Shown: positions 23,401-32,092 of the stretch, one piece after another | How positions within the stretch are numbered: position 1 is the stretch's first letter | How the letters are laid out: each line of letters opens with the position of its first letter | Source: Opisthorchis felineus | Lineage: Eukaryota > Platyhelminthes > Trematoda > Opisthorchiida > Opisthorchiidae | Direction of reading: 5' to 3' | Length of the DNA: 64,000 nucleotides | Assembly: GCA_004794785.1 (NCBI GenBank) | Contig: SJOL01005977.1 | Location: 67,425-131,424, forward strand | Program-made: the position numbers and the translations under genes | Notes under the pieces: model-generated | What the model was told of the DNA's origin: nothing | Seen by the model: only the letters and a program-made list of their open reading frames with translations | The model's database searches: none

Positions 23401-25501
23401 TCTGAGTAGGAAAAGTAAGCTAATGATGCATTTGTAGATAAACGTGTGACTCGCCGCGAATGACGTCATATTCCATCGTAATGGCAATGAGCATTTCAAG
23501 CCTGTGGTCACTACTGAGATGGGCATATATACGCCGAAAGAATGGTAATTTTATCCGGTATGCCAACCAGGTGACCTTTTTACAGGTAAGGAAGAATGTA
23601 GCTGATAGAGGCAAGTAAGTTGGTGAACTTACTCTGGGAAGCTATCAACCCATGGGTCTATGAAGGAAGCTGTAAGCAACACATTTCAACATGTGAAGTC
23701 CGCTGAAATCCAGTTTGGGTCATCCTCTTCTAAGGAAAGCTTCCGCGGATAGCTCACTATAAAAAATGGCGCCATGTGCGTAGGATGACCAGTCGGAGCA
23801 GACTTGTCTGATATTTAACTGCAGACCGAGCTGGGACCCACGAAAGCTTTACTCCGGATTGGTACTCAAGCGTCATAGATTTGCGGTGACGTCCGTAAAA
23901 ATGTAGCCGCATCCGTGTATTAAGCCAACCGGACAGAATTCTTCGTCACAATGAGAGAACTATCTCTGTTTTGTTTCAACAAGAGTGCTGGTGTGCACAA
24001 AACGGAAACTCAATTCACAGCGAGAATCCTGGTGAATACACACCAATCAAATGAAACTAACAGACATTTCGACAACAGAGTGTGCCCTTTATCAAGGAAC
24101 AAAAATGACTACATGAAACCGATATCAATGGGGTTATCAAAGACCGTTCAACAGTGTCAGGTTTGCTGCGGTTGGTGTGAAAGTATTGTGTCGTTTCGCT
24201 TGCAGGCATGGGTGTGTTGCACGTGTGCATGTTTTACACCTGAAATTGCGAATACGCTGTGTCACATGTGGACCATCGAACTTGATGAGTTGGCCGAAAC
24301 AAGTGACACGTAATTCGACACTGTCAGGCCCGTTAACGCCAGATACCATGCGAATAGCCACTGATTCAGCAAGGCACCCCGATGCATACACGTTGAGACT
24401 TTGTTCCGCTATTTGCAAGTTTTCAAACTTGAACCTTTTGTCCTCGGCGAACACGTGCAGTACAAAAGGTAATTTACTCTCCAGTTTGTTTGATTCGCTC
24501 GTTTTTCTTGGGATGGCCTTGGAGTGTCCTCTATTCTTCTTTTTGAACCTTCCGTTTTTTGTTGGTTCACCCAATGTAAACACAACCTTAGTTGGTACGA
24601 TCAACCTTGTATTGATGTTTATGTGGGGCGCCTGATTGTTAGAGGTTCATACGGGCTGTAGTTTTTATTTAATTACACAGAAATGAAACCTTGTTTTAAC
24701 CCGGTAGAGGCTCTTTTCTGAGTGACTTTATGAGTTATCGCATTTCGGATTCACAACTGATTCTTGCAGCATCCTCAAAACTAAATCTTGTTTAAAGCAA
24801 ACGTTTAGGAGTGACTCCATTCTGCTCTAATTTGATAGACGGTGACTAACTAGTTGTGTCATGAATTGTGGAGTGCGCTTTGACGCCGCAGGCTAGACCC
24901 AAGACCTTAGGTCGTCACAATTAATTAGAAACAGAGGAATTTTGCTTTTCACGTGGACTAACTAGCATTTAAACCGGAGAATAATTCCTTCTGTTCACAA
25001 TAAGCCGATAGATAGTATAAGTAAGAAGTACCGATAAGCCACTACTTCATTAACCATAGCGCTCTGCTTTTTCATGTATTTCAGCCATTTCTTATTGCCC
25101 GACACTGCCGTACTGACCACGGGATGTCTCTGAATTGTCGGGGAATCCCGGGTCGTTTCCATGAGGATCCATGTGTGTTTTGCGCTCCGATCGCTCGTAT
25201 CATCTCCGGTCCCTATATATACTTTGATGTATTTCTGGTTCACGCAAGAGTAGTTGTCGACGAAAGCAACGCAAACGAAACCCGCGTCGGACTGCTGGAT
25301 GAATCTGTAGACTTTGAGTGGAAGAAACGCCTATCTTATTCATTGAATGATGTATTTCCATTGTCCATCTGTACTTATATGGGTCTCAACGTACCTTGCC
25401 CCAGAAAGCCCGACAGTATTTTAGCACATGTCTACGGCCTAGACTACATGAAACCTCAAAAACTTTGCGATCAGAGATCTGGTATTTGGCACTCTGTTTA
25501 G
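10803..25501 (+). CDS. LicD/fukutin-like phosphotransferase, type II membrane protein (3 exons)
   Basis: Join of 10803-11410, 17037-17148 and 25085-25501, giving 378 aa. Start: the first ATG after the in-frame TAG at 10791-10793. Residues 1-4 are a short cytosolic tail and about 5-23 a signal-anchor, so a Golgi/ER lumenal enzyme is expected. The LicD core is GSLLGSVR (about 196-203) followed directly by a DHDTD motif (D211, D213, D215), the usual metal/nucleotide-binding acidic cluster. Near the C-terminus, GPYIYFDVFLVH and VFPLSICTYMG...YGLDYMKP match the end of LicD/FKTN-type domains. Several N-glycosylation sequons (NHT, NSS, NLT, NGT, NNS, NET) fit a lumenal protein. Splice phases match exactly (AG|A encodes R203; second junction is phase 0). 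Family knowledge: relatives transfer phosphocholine or ribitol-phosphate onto glycans; the substrate here is unknown. The protein appears complete. Confidence 0.85.
11411..17036 (+). other. Intron 1 of the LicD-like gene
   Basis: 5,626 nt. It contains the degenerate PLE repeat at 11683. An exon-like stretch at 14213-14397 (acceptor ttgtttcag, donor CAG|GTAAGC) is open but would break the conserved LicD motif, so it is not used here. Confidence 0.75.
11683..11765 (+). repeat. Degenerate PLE terminal repeat (family A)
   Basis: TACTGATGGTATCACCTCGA, then ACCGGTAATGAGACATTTGC aligns with the family A hammerhead repeat with scattered point changes in CTGATGA and GAAAC. It lies in intron 1 of the LicD-like gene. 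Confidence 0.6.
17037..17148 (+). CDS. LicD-like gene, exon 2 (DHDTD motif)
   Basis: This 112-nt exon is bounded by the acceptor ttctggtttcag at 17025-17036 and the donor CAG|GTATTT at 17148/17149. It encodes HKDFIPYDHDTDVAVLGSYE and the following helix. It restores the frame of exon 1 and leaves at phase 0. The DxDxD cluster is the presumed catalytic metal site. Confidence 0.88.
18780..20100 (+). mobile_element. LINE remnant with endonuclease and C-terminal pieces
   Basis: LCAVPELKS near 18840 and IIPTGDLNTQVGRLGLKRAQ then LGGDFVIAA near 18960 are the APE-type endonuclease. NIRHLRCRRGIRF, LIYGSEVWPL and VCDHRCRKGFAEFLW near 19810-19990 are the domain after RT. The RT itself is deleted or unrecognisable. 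It lies in intron 2 of the LicD-like gene, sense strand. Confidence 0.65.
21020..21065 (-). ncRNA. Hammerhead-ribozyme-like motif, family A (minus-strand arm)
   Basis: The reverse complement has CTGATGA at 21060-21054 and GAAAC at 21034-21030, followed by GTTTGC, the same order as the plus arm. Helix II is GTGACC with GGTAAT, weaker than in the other arm. Confidence 0.5.
21213..21252 (+). ncRNA. Hammerhead-ribozyme-like motif, family A (plus-strand arm)
   Basis: CTGATGA at 21216-21222, helix II GTCACC/GGTGAT (21224-21229 with 21236-21241), GAAAC at 21242-21246, then GTT as an NUH cleavage triplet (21247-21249). Helix I is GCA (21213-21215) with TGC (21250-21252). Helix III would be only A-U. 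One extra nucleotide separates CTGATGA from helix II, which is not canonical. Minimal hammerheads of this kind are reported from PLE terminal repeats. Confidence 0.6.
21571..21939 (+). pseudogene. GIY-YIG endonuclease domain of a Penelope-like element
   Basis: 122 codons open from the first ATG. NVIYKIQC (residues 5-12), HYVGQT (18-23), RVNEH (30-34) and REFMEAWYS (75-83) are the GIY-YIG core, with the expected Tyr, Arg30 and Glu79. C12-x2-C15 with H50/H56 fits the zinc-binding feature of PLE endonucleases. It should be the C-terminal domain of an RT-endonuclease fusion; no RT precedes it. The domain itself shows no disabling change, so its loss of function is inferred only from the missing RT. 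Confidence 0.8.
22245..22330 (+). repeat. PLE 3' terminal repeat with decayed hammerhead core
   Basis: It carries CTAAAGA in place of CTGATGA, then helix II GTCTCC/GGTGAC and GAAACGTTTGC. The block CAATTGCCAAGCTCGGCGAA continues the family. The core substitutions would abolish cleavage. Confidence 0.65.
24137..24604 (-). other. Unassigned 155-codon open frame in LicD-like intron 2
   Basis: The minus frame is open, charged and Cys-containing (KFENLQIAEQSLNVYASG; ELRVTCFGQLIKFDG; RCKTCTRATHPC). A plus-strand frame of 152 codons overlaps it. The family is not recognised. It may be an old transposon or retrocopy fragment; without homology it should not be called a gene. Confidence 0.2.
25085..25501 (+). 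CDS. LicD-like gene, exon 3 and stop
   Basis: The acceptor ttttcatgtatttcag ends at 25084 and the exon opens in phase 0. It encodes 138 residues ending in a TAG at 25499-25501. GPYIYFDVFLVH, VFPLSICTYMGLNVPCP and YGLDYMKP are the conserved C-terminal LicD block. Confidence 0.88.
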   Translation, partial: PFLIARHCRTDHGMSLNCRGIPGRFHEDPCVFCAPIARIISGPYIYFDVFLVHARVVVDESNANETRVGLLDESVDFEWKKRLSYSLNDVFPLSICTYMGLNVPCPRKPDSILAHVYGLDYMKPQKLCDQRSGIWHSV

Positions 25502-25612
25502 TTTATTTTCAAGTCCCTTTTTTAACGAACCCAACTGCACCGGAGCGACAAGAACACATTATCCAACCATGAACTGCAGTTTTCATTTTTTTCGTCCAAT
25601 GGATTTGTGGTA

Positions 25613-25618
25613 ATTAAA
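25613..25618 (+). terminator. Candidate polyadenylation signal (ATTAAA) of the LicD-like gene
   Basis: ATTAAA lies 112 nt after the stop codon of the LicD-like gene. It is the first near-canonical poly(A) signal on this strand after the coding region. No transcript evidence is available from sequence alone. Confidence 0.4.
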
Positions 25619-26075
25619 ATTCCCACAAAACGCTGATTCTTTTTCTGATTCTGGCAATAATGTGCCGATGAGTTACGGAATCCCAATGAATTTCAGAAGC
25701 TAGTGTGAGTAGTCACATGTTGGTGGAGTTCGAACTAGTGGATATCAGCCTCATTCAGTTTACCGTCAGTCTGGTACTCATAGCCTGTTATCCATTTAGT
25801 CATAGTGTTAAATAGAAATCACTCCTTTCTCGCTGATGATCTTTTTTTCCAGATAAATCGCATCTGAGAAGAAAAGCCCCTGATTACACTCAAGGTGGAT
25901 AACATCTCTTACACTGACTTTAACCTTGAGGTATTTCTGTGATCTGAAAAGTCCTTGAAAGGCTGATGAGGCGGAAGATGGTCTTGTCGGTTATGTTTAT
26001 GCTCATTTCGGTGTTAGCACCGGTTGCGTAGCCTGGGTAAATGGATGGATGTGGATGTATTTTCATCACTCTTGG

Positions 26076-26642
26076 TCAGAGAAATTTCGGCATTGAATGG
26101 GTGAATGCATATGAATTCACAATCGAGACTGTAAAACTGGTACAGTCGCTCACAGTTGGTTTCCGGATACTGGTCGCACGGATCAACTGAAATAATCTTT
26201 GGGCCTTACCAGCTTTCTGGGCCTTTTCCATTTCCTTAGCTTTCTGTGTCCACCAGGCTTCACGGTCGGCCCACACGCTCACTTTCACCTGTCGTCTGAT
26301 AATTCGTCTCGTCCAGCTATGTTCCGGATCGTCTGGGATATTTCCCGGAGATTTAAGCAGTGCTATCGTTCGGTCTGATATCCAGTGCCTGAGTGGAGTT
26401 GGTAGTGCCGTACCCCAGGCAAAACTCCCAATACTGTGCAAAGAGGTGGTGATCTCGTCCCAGTATGAGTTCACATCTGATGGTGGAGCCTTTGGACGAG
26501 ACTCTAGAAGACGATTCTGGTAAGTTCGTCTAACATCCAGATCTGCCAGTCTCTCAGTTGCCAAGCCATTTGTCCGCACCTTACGCGGCCCTCGAAAACT
26601 TTGGGAGAAGCGACTCCGGACGAGCGCGTGGTCGGAATCCAC
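26076..26642 (-). pseudogene. LINE ORF segment between endonuclease and RT
   Basis: 188 codons are open. It begins DSDHALVRSRFSQSF, the typical end of the endonuclease, and runs through a charged linker (RQVKVSVWADREAWW) usually found just before RT. It is truncated before any RT motif. Confidence 0.65.
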
Positions 26643-27439
26643 AAATGTGTTCCAAAACGACTGGCAGTCAGTTATTGATCCGCGGCGTTGGTAACTGATG
26701 GCAGTGTGATTGGTTTGAGTTTGTGGCCGACACGCCGTTGGAGGGCACCATGAAGCCAGACGACTTCAGCTATTTCGGAAGTTAGTACTGCATAAGAACA
26801 GCCTGCGGTCAGCACACAGCTGGAGCAATCTTTCATCAATGTCCGTACGCACTGAGTCCAATCCACTTCGACCACCTGACTGAGTCCCAGATGCGCTGAT
26901 CCTCCGGCAACCACAAAGATGTCTGTGCTTTTAGCTCGCCGCAACAGGGCATTCAGGGAGTCGTAAAACTTGTCTTTAGCGGTGTCAGAGCTACAGTCGG
27001 TTGGGGCCTAAGTAGACACGATAAACAGACATCTCTCAACTTCCCACTTGTGAGGCTCTTTCACAGATGTTGTCAGACGAACCGCACAGAGGCTACTACC
27101 AACGGGTATCCAGTCAAGCAAGGATACTTCCGCCCGGTAACTTAGGACGATATCCAACTCTGAACATCTTACAGCAGCAGCCTCTGGATCACCAGAGGTG
27201 AGTAGCCCGAAACGAGTAGAGAGTGATGGGGCAGTTAGCTCAACCACTGTGCTTGCATCTTGAATCCTCATTTCTGATCCACAGTACACATCAGTGCCAA
27301 GTGAGTCCAGTGTGAGCGCAAGGCCACCTTGTTATCCTGCTTGCTTCACATTGAGGATATTGAAGGCAGCCAGTTAGACTGGGCATCGGGGCTTGAAGAT
27401 TGATTTTGAGATGCCAGAGGATGTCGGCGCCGGATGACT

Positions 27440-28030
27440 CGCAGATGTTTACAAAACCGATTCAGGACAAACGTATTCATCAGTCCTAGGTGCTGGGCCT
27501 ACAAGGAAATTTATCGATGTGGTGGGGAGAAGAAGAAGAAACGTATGTGAAGGGGAAAGATGGAAGGCTTCAGCAGTAGCCTGTTTTCGCTTACCCGCCC
27601 CGATGTATGCAACAAGTAATGCGACCCGGATGATAGCACCACGCGACGTCCGATATGGAATGGGTTTATTTGTATATGTGCAATTCATGGTTGTACGTGG
27701 GCTGGGACACTGTCAGGGAGCCCACACCTCGACCGGAGGGTGGTTAGGGTCCTCAACCAAAGCCTTTGGCTCAAAGGCCTTACCGCAAAGCAGCTGGGTT
27801 TGGCGGGAAATGCAAATACATTACCGTTTTTACGGAACAAGTCGTCACACAACTTCCGACTCCCAACCTGGAGAACCGGGAGTCTGTGTTCTTCAGAACT
27901 CTACCCATTGACCGACCTGTTATGAGAGACTGCGAATGTCGTGCGGACACCCACAGTATAACTCAGTGGTTCGCGGAGGTACACAAAAGGTCACACGATG
28001 GTGAGGTCCAGTCTCTGCGTAACAGGACTA
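27440..28030 (+). repeat. Dispersed repeat R1, copy 1 (probable LINE 5' leader in reverse)
   Basis: About 460 nt of this stretch match the reverse complement of 63545-64000, including GGCGGGAAATGCAAATRCAT, ACGGAACAAGTCG and CCAGTCTCTGCGT. Its minus strand runs straight into the LINE endonuclease reading, so it is probably that element's leader. Confidence 0.7.
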
Positions 28031-28983
28031 GGTTGAGTAGTTGTCATTAGTCCTCTCTTACAACACACGCTGCTTTTACTCTCTTGAAAAGTGGGCCACA
28101 GCGTGTTTTGTCACCCTCCATTTGTGTAAATTACATCTTGTCCGGTGAACCTGCAATAAAGGTTTCGGCTATTGGGCTTCCCTCTTGATCAAGCACCTAT
28201 GTTAAAACATAGTTTTGTGTTCTGTTCCACTTGACGTACATTGATGAACGCGACGCTTTGCATATTTTTTAATCCGTTAACTTGTAGCCTCATTTTATTA
28301 CAGCGTCCATTCGATACTGTTACTAAAACATATAGGTTAGCAAGTCACCCACGTTTTTCAGCGTTGTATTCGGTTACTCAGATCCGTGACCTGGTTATTA
28401 GTGTCTCATTCTTAAATACTTTGAGTTCTAATTAACCCACAACCCGAATTGGCACCGGAATAACGCAGTGCTACTCATCACACAGAGTATTCGAATGACC
28501 ACTTTACAATGATCGCCAGTTGTTTGACACAGCGCACCTGCAAGACCAAGTAGACCCCCCACCGATGAATGTGTAGGGCGGCAACGCTCGGAACAATATT
28601 TACCGAAAACATCTCACACAACATCACACACGGTTTACCAGACGTGCTTCGTTTTTGATTCAACCAAGATAGCCAGTGGCCGATGTACGCGACATTGGCT
28701 GTTGGATAAAGCACATGTGCTAGAAGTCTTACATTTGGCTGACAAGTCTGAGTGATTGAATGAACAGTTAATTTTCAGCAAAATTGCAAATGGCAGGTTA
28801 GATCAAAAAATGATAACAGCTTTTCAGCAGCAGAAGCCGAAATTTCTAGATAACAAAGAGAACAGGTCAGCAACGTACTTATAAATAAAGACAGTTGTAA
28901 CAGAAGATGCAACTAAATCTCTCCCTTCAAATCTATTTCTTCAAACAAATTTGCTGTACAACACGCCTCGCTGGTGAAATGGG

Positions 28984-29060
28984 ATGATGTTCAAACTATT
29001 GAAGTTGATAGCAATTCGGCGGATGCCCACTATTGGTTTCATCATTTTGTGTCTTCTCAG
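28984..29060 (+). CDS. Possible orphan first exon (signal-anchor peptide)
   Basis: The ATG at 28984 follows an in-frame TGA and opens MMFKLLKLIAIRRMPTIGF followed by IILCLL, a basic start plus a hydrophobic segment typical of a signal peptide or signal-anchor. The exon then meets a strong donor, TCAG|GTAAGC at 29060/29061, in phase 2, the same phase as exon 1 of the LicD-like gene. No convincing second exon was found downstream (30-38 kb), so it may belong to a gene outside recognition, a broken gene, or be chance. Confidence 0.3.
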
Positions 29061-30841
29061 GTAAGCAGACTTCCCCATATTCCATCAATTGTGTTTCGTA
29101 CTGAACTCATATGAAGTTAGCTTTTCAGAATTTCGCACCCACACGGCAGATTTGCAGCGCAACCCGGGTCTAATGCTGTTGGACGTAAACGAGGTTCTGA
29201 TTAATCGACGCTGAAACGCATCTGGTGTCCTCAGAACAAACGGGTTGGTTTTGACTGCATTTATTGTTTATTCATTTGTCACGGTTCTCTTGAGTCCTAG
29301 TTGTAGCACAGCGTGTGAGCTGCTTCGGGCAGCAACAGGTCACCACGGCAGCACCCTTCAGATTCGCACTACTAAAATGTATAAAAGCAGCAGGTTATTG
29401 GCGAGAATTTGAGTACACGGCAAAAGCCCTTCAAGCTGTCCAAAGAATCTAGAGAGGGTAAGGACACAGTAAAATAAGTGCCTAAAAATCCAAATTTCAC
29501 TCCCATAGGCAGTCCTAGTGTTGGTCTGTTCCAGATCACACAGGTCTCTCGTGATCACATGTCAATTCGCGTGAGGATCAAGCTCGACCTGATTGAGGAC
29601 ATGAAAAATTAGGAATTTACGTTGACCTTAAGTTTTGATTTTGGGCCTATATATACCGGAAAAATTTTCCCATGGTTTTAATGCTTTCAGCTATGTAGTT
29701 GCTCCTGGTGAGTGGCCCTGCAGAGGGACAACTTAGGTGCGAAATCAATGTTCTCAATCCCAACCTGCTACAGATAATTTAAATGGTTCACTCAGTCGGT
29801 GGGATAAGTTCTGGTCTGGTTACCAAGAAATTGGTGTTTTCACACAGAACTCCCTCACGTATTTTGACTGCACCAGCCTCGTCCACGTACACCCCACATG
29901 TACTGGCAAAGTCCGAAACAGAGCTGTCAGACCGGATGACATGTTTACTGTGAAGATGGTCTCGGACAAATCACTATAAATGATAGCATGCGAACTTCAT
30001 AGCTTTCGTTTCAGTGGCGGCACTCTAAACCACATGTTTCATACATCGCCTGATATGTTGGCCCCTCTAGGCTTCCAAGCGCTACTTTGCTACTCAAATC
30101 AAGGCAGCATTGTACCCATTCATATACTGGCAAAAACAGCAGGAGTCGCGAGGGCTGAACAGCCGATTCTTAATGGATGACGTAAGAATGAAGGTTGCTC
30201 TCATAGCGCATTCGATACCAGAAGTCTGCTTACTACTAATCTCAAATCAATACGTTTGTATAGCAACTGAACAAAGACCAATTTACACTCAACTCTAAAG
30301 CTAAGTAATCTTAGAGCTCATTTTTCATTTTGCTTTCGGACGACCCAGGCTGGATGGCGGTTTTACTGTTGCCCAGTTATCATTTCGTCATATTTTTGCC
30401 TAGATGTTTCAAGGGAGCATATCACTGTTGTATTGCCATGTGGGATTCTCTCCAGACCTTACTTGTACATGTTGGGTATAAACGGTCATGTTGGATATAC
30501 TGTCCTGATATGTCCGCGGTATGTGTGCCAGTCATAGAAATGTGCCGCCTGAACTGATGTAAAACACAAATCAAGATGTCAAAGTTTGGCCGTTGATCAG
30601 GTTTCGTAAGCCTGATAAGCGGCTGGCAAAAGCTCCGCGACCGTTGTCAGCACCCGGATGCGTGGATATTTCCTTCATGTCTGCTAGCGTTCAAATTGCT
30701 CATTAGCAGTACTTAGTGTCGGTCACATTGAGGATTGGCTTTCATGTTCCTTTTGGAATTTGTTGTGGATTGATTCTCCTAAATTTGGTTATTTCGTTAA
30801 ATATCCCAACCTCGGTGGTCGCTAACGTGTCGAAATATTGG

Positions 30842-31085
30842 TAGCTCGGCTAAACTTATTAGTTTTGGATCAGGTCGCTGTTCAACGAGCTTGGCAATTG
30901 ACTTGCAAACGTTTCGCCATCATACGAAGAGGCATCATCAGTGCACAATTGAGAGGGGGCTAATCGAAGCGAAAGAAGAAACTACTAAAACGAGGAGGAA
31001 TTGAGGCAATCAGTCGATTGAAAGGGACGCAGACCACAACAAAACAAGGATCACAAACGGGCTAATAAATTCACAAAAATGCTCT
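30842..31085 (-). mobile_element. Penelope-like element fragment with inverted hammerhead repeat
   Basis: 30842-30962 is the family A terminal repeat in reverse orientation. 30985-31080 reads forward as the sequence found downstream of the PLE endonuclease (matching 21943-22030: ACTACTAAAA, GAGGAGG, GGATCAC). The two parts therefore point in opposite directions, the same inverted layout as in the 21-kb copy, but with the endonuclease gone. The strand given is that of the hammerhead repeat. Confidence 0.65.
30895..30951 (-). ncRNA. Hammerhead-ribozyme-like motif, family A (best helix I)
   Basis: CTGATGA is at 30941-30935 and GAAAC at 30915-30911, followed by GTT. Helix I is the longest seen: TGCA (30945-30942) pairs with TGCA (30907-30904), and after a small internal loop CAATT (30951-30947) pairs with AATTG (30899-30895). 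Helix II is TGCC/GGC-like and less regular. Confidence 0.6.
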
Positions 31086-32035
31086 CTCTCAACTAGGCAG
31101 TCATGTTAACAGGCAACGCATCGATGGTGATTGTTTCCCCAGCACTTTCAGTTTGGCGCTCACGGGGTCGATTTTGTCTTAAAAGACTGGCAGACTGGGT
31201 TGATATTCATGAGTTTTGTTGACTGATTTATCGACTGAGTACTACGCTTTCACACCTTCGCCTTACTCGTCGAGAAGCTTGACTACCACCGGGCCAATAA
31301 CTACTAAATTCGCCCGTTATGGCCACATTCCGTCAGGAAGAATTTTCCTCACGTCGCATTTCGTAGGAGGTCTCCATAACCTCCATTGAAGTGTTGAAGA
31401 AACTGCTTTATCTTTGGTATATAGTCAGTTAAAACAACGACGCCAGCAGCGTGTCGACGGCAAATGACATCAGATCCGATCGAGTCCGGTTTCATTCTAT
31501 ATGAAACACAAATATATCTGCCTACCTAATCCCAAGGGACTTTCACAAGGCCACAGCATCCACTTGGATTTGACGATGGCAGCGGATTTCCGGTCGCGAC
31601 TTAACAGCACTTAGTTGAGACTCGTGAACTCAATAAACCAGGTTTTACTCACTCAAATTCAGTGCTGATTCACATTTGGGCAAAGGTTTCTCGCACGCTC
31701 ACGTGTTCCGTCACAGCAGTGGCCAACCGTTGCAGCACCAACCCATCACTACCACCTCGAAGGGATCGCCGACGAGTGAACTATTGTCCTTCTCTTAGTG
31801 ATACCAGGGGATACAGTGAATTTCGCCGCACAGAACCATGCCGCCTGTTTTCCTTGCACAGCCTTCAGTCCATCAGCCGGAATCTTGCTCTCTCCGATCC
31901 AGTGCTGAAACGCCATTATGTCTACCAAGCCAAATTGCCCCTGTCCGACCCATTTAACGGCTCAGAGTATTCAGTGTTACTTGTATTCATTCAGCCCGTT
32001 CAGCCGCCCTCGGAACATACCCCAGCTGCTGGCAA

Positions 32036-32092
32036 TTTGCTCAAGTTACTCAAAAAGTTACTCAGGTTACTCAAGTTACTCAAGTTACCCCT
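32036..32092 (+). repeat. 9-bp microsatellite (GTTACTCAA)n
   Basis: Five to six imperfect units of GTTACTCAA or GTTACTCAG stand in a row. In frame they encode a Leu/Lys-rich run, which inflates an otherwise unsupported open frame. Confidence 0.75.

Larger units (their letters stand above)
17149..25084 (+). other. Intron 2 of the LicD-like gene
   Basis: 7,936 nt, filled by a LINE remnant (18780-20100) and a PLE copy (20987-22345). Both are in the sense orientation. The rest shows no recognisable gene. Confidence 0.75.
26076..28030 (-). mobile_element. LINE (RTE/CR1-like) 5' half with probable leader
   Basis: From high to low coordinates: a leader repeat (about 28030-27440, second copy at 63545-64000), the APE-type endonuclease (LAAFNILNVKQAG near 27370; EMRIQDASTVVELT; LDWIPVGSSLCAVRL; ECRCLFIVST-like; TDIFVVAGGSAHLGL) and the inter-domain segment (VDSDHALVRSRF near 26640; WADREAWWTQKAKEMEKA). 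The reading stops at 26076 and RT motifs are missing. GGS replaces the expected GDFN in the catalytic strand, so the endonuclease is dead. Confidence 0.72.

Noticed and set aside
25960..25995. CTGATGAGGCGG as another hammerhead core
   Set aside because: No GAAAC follows at a suitable distance and no helix II can be formed.
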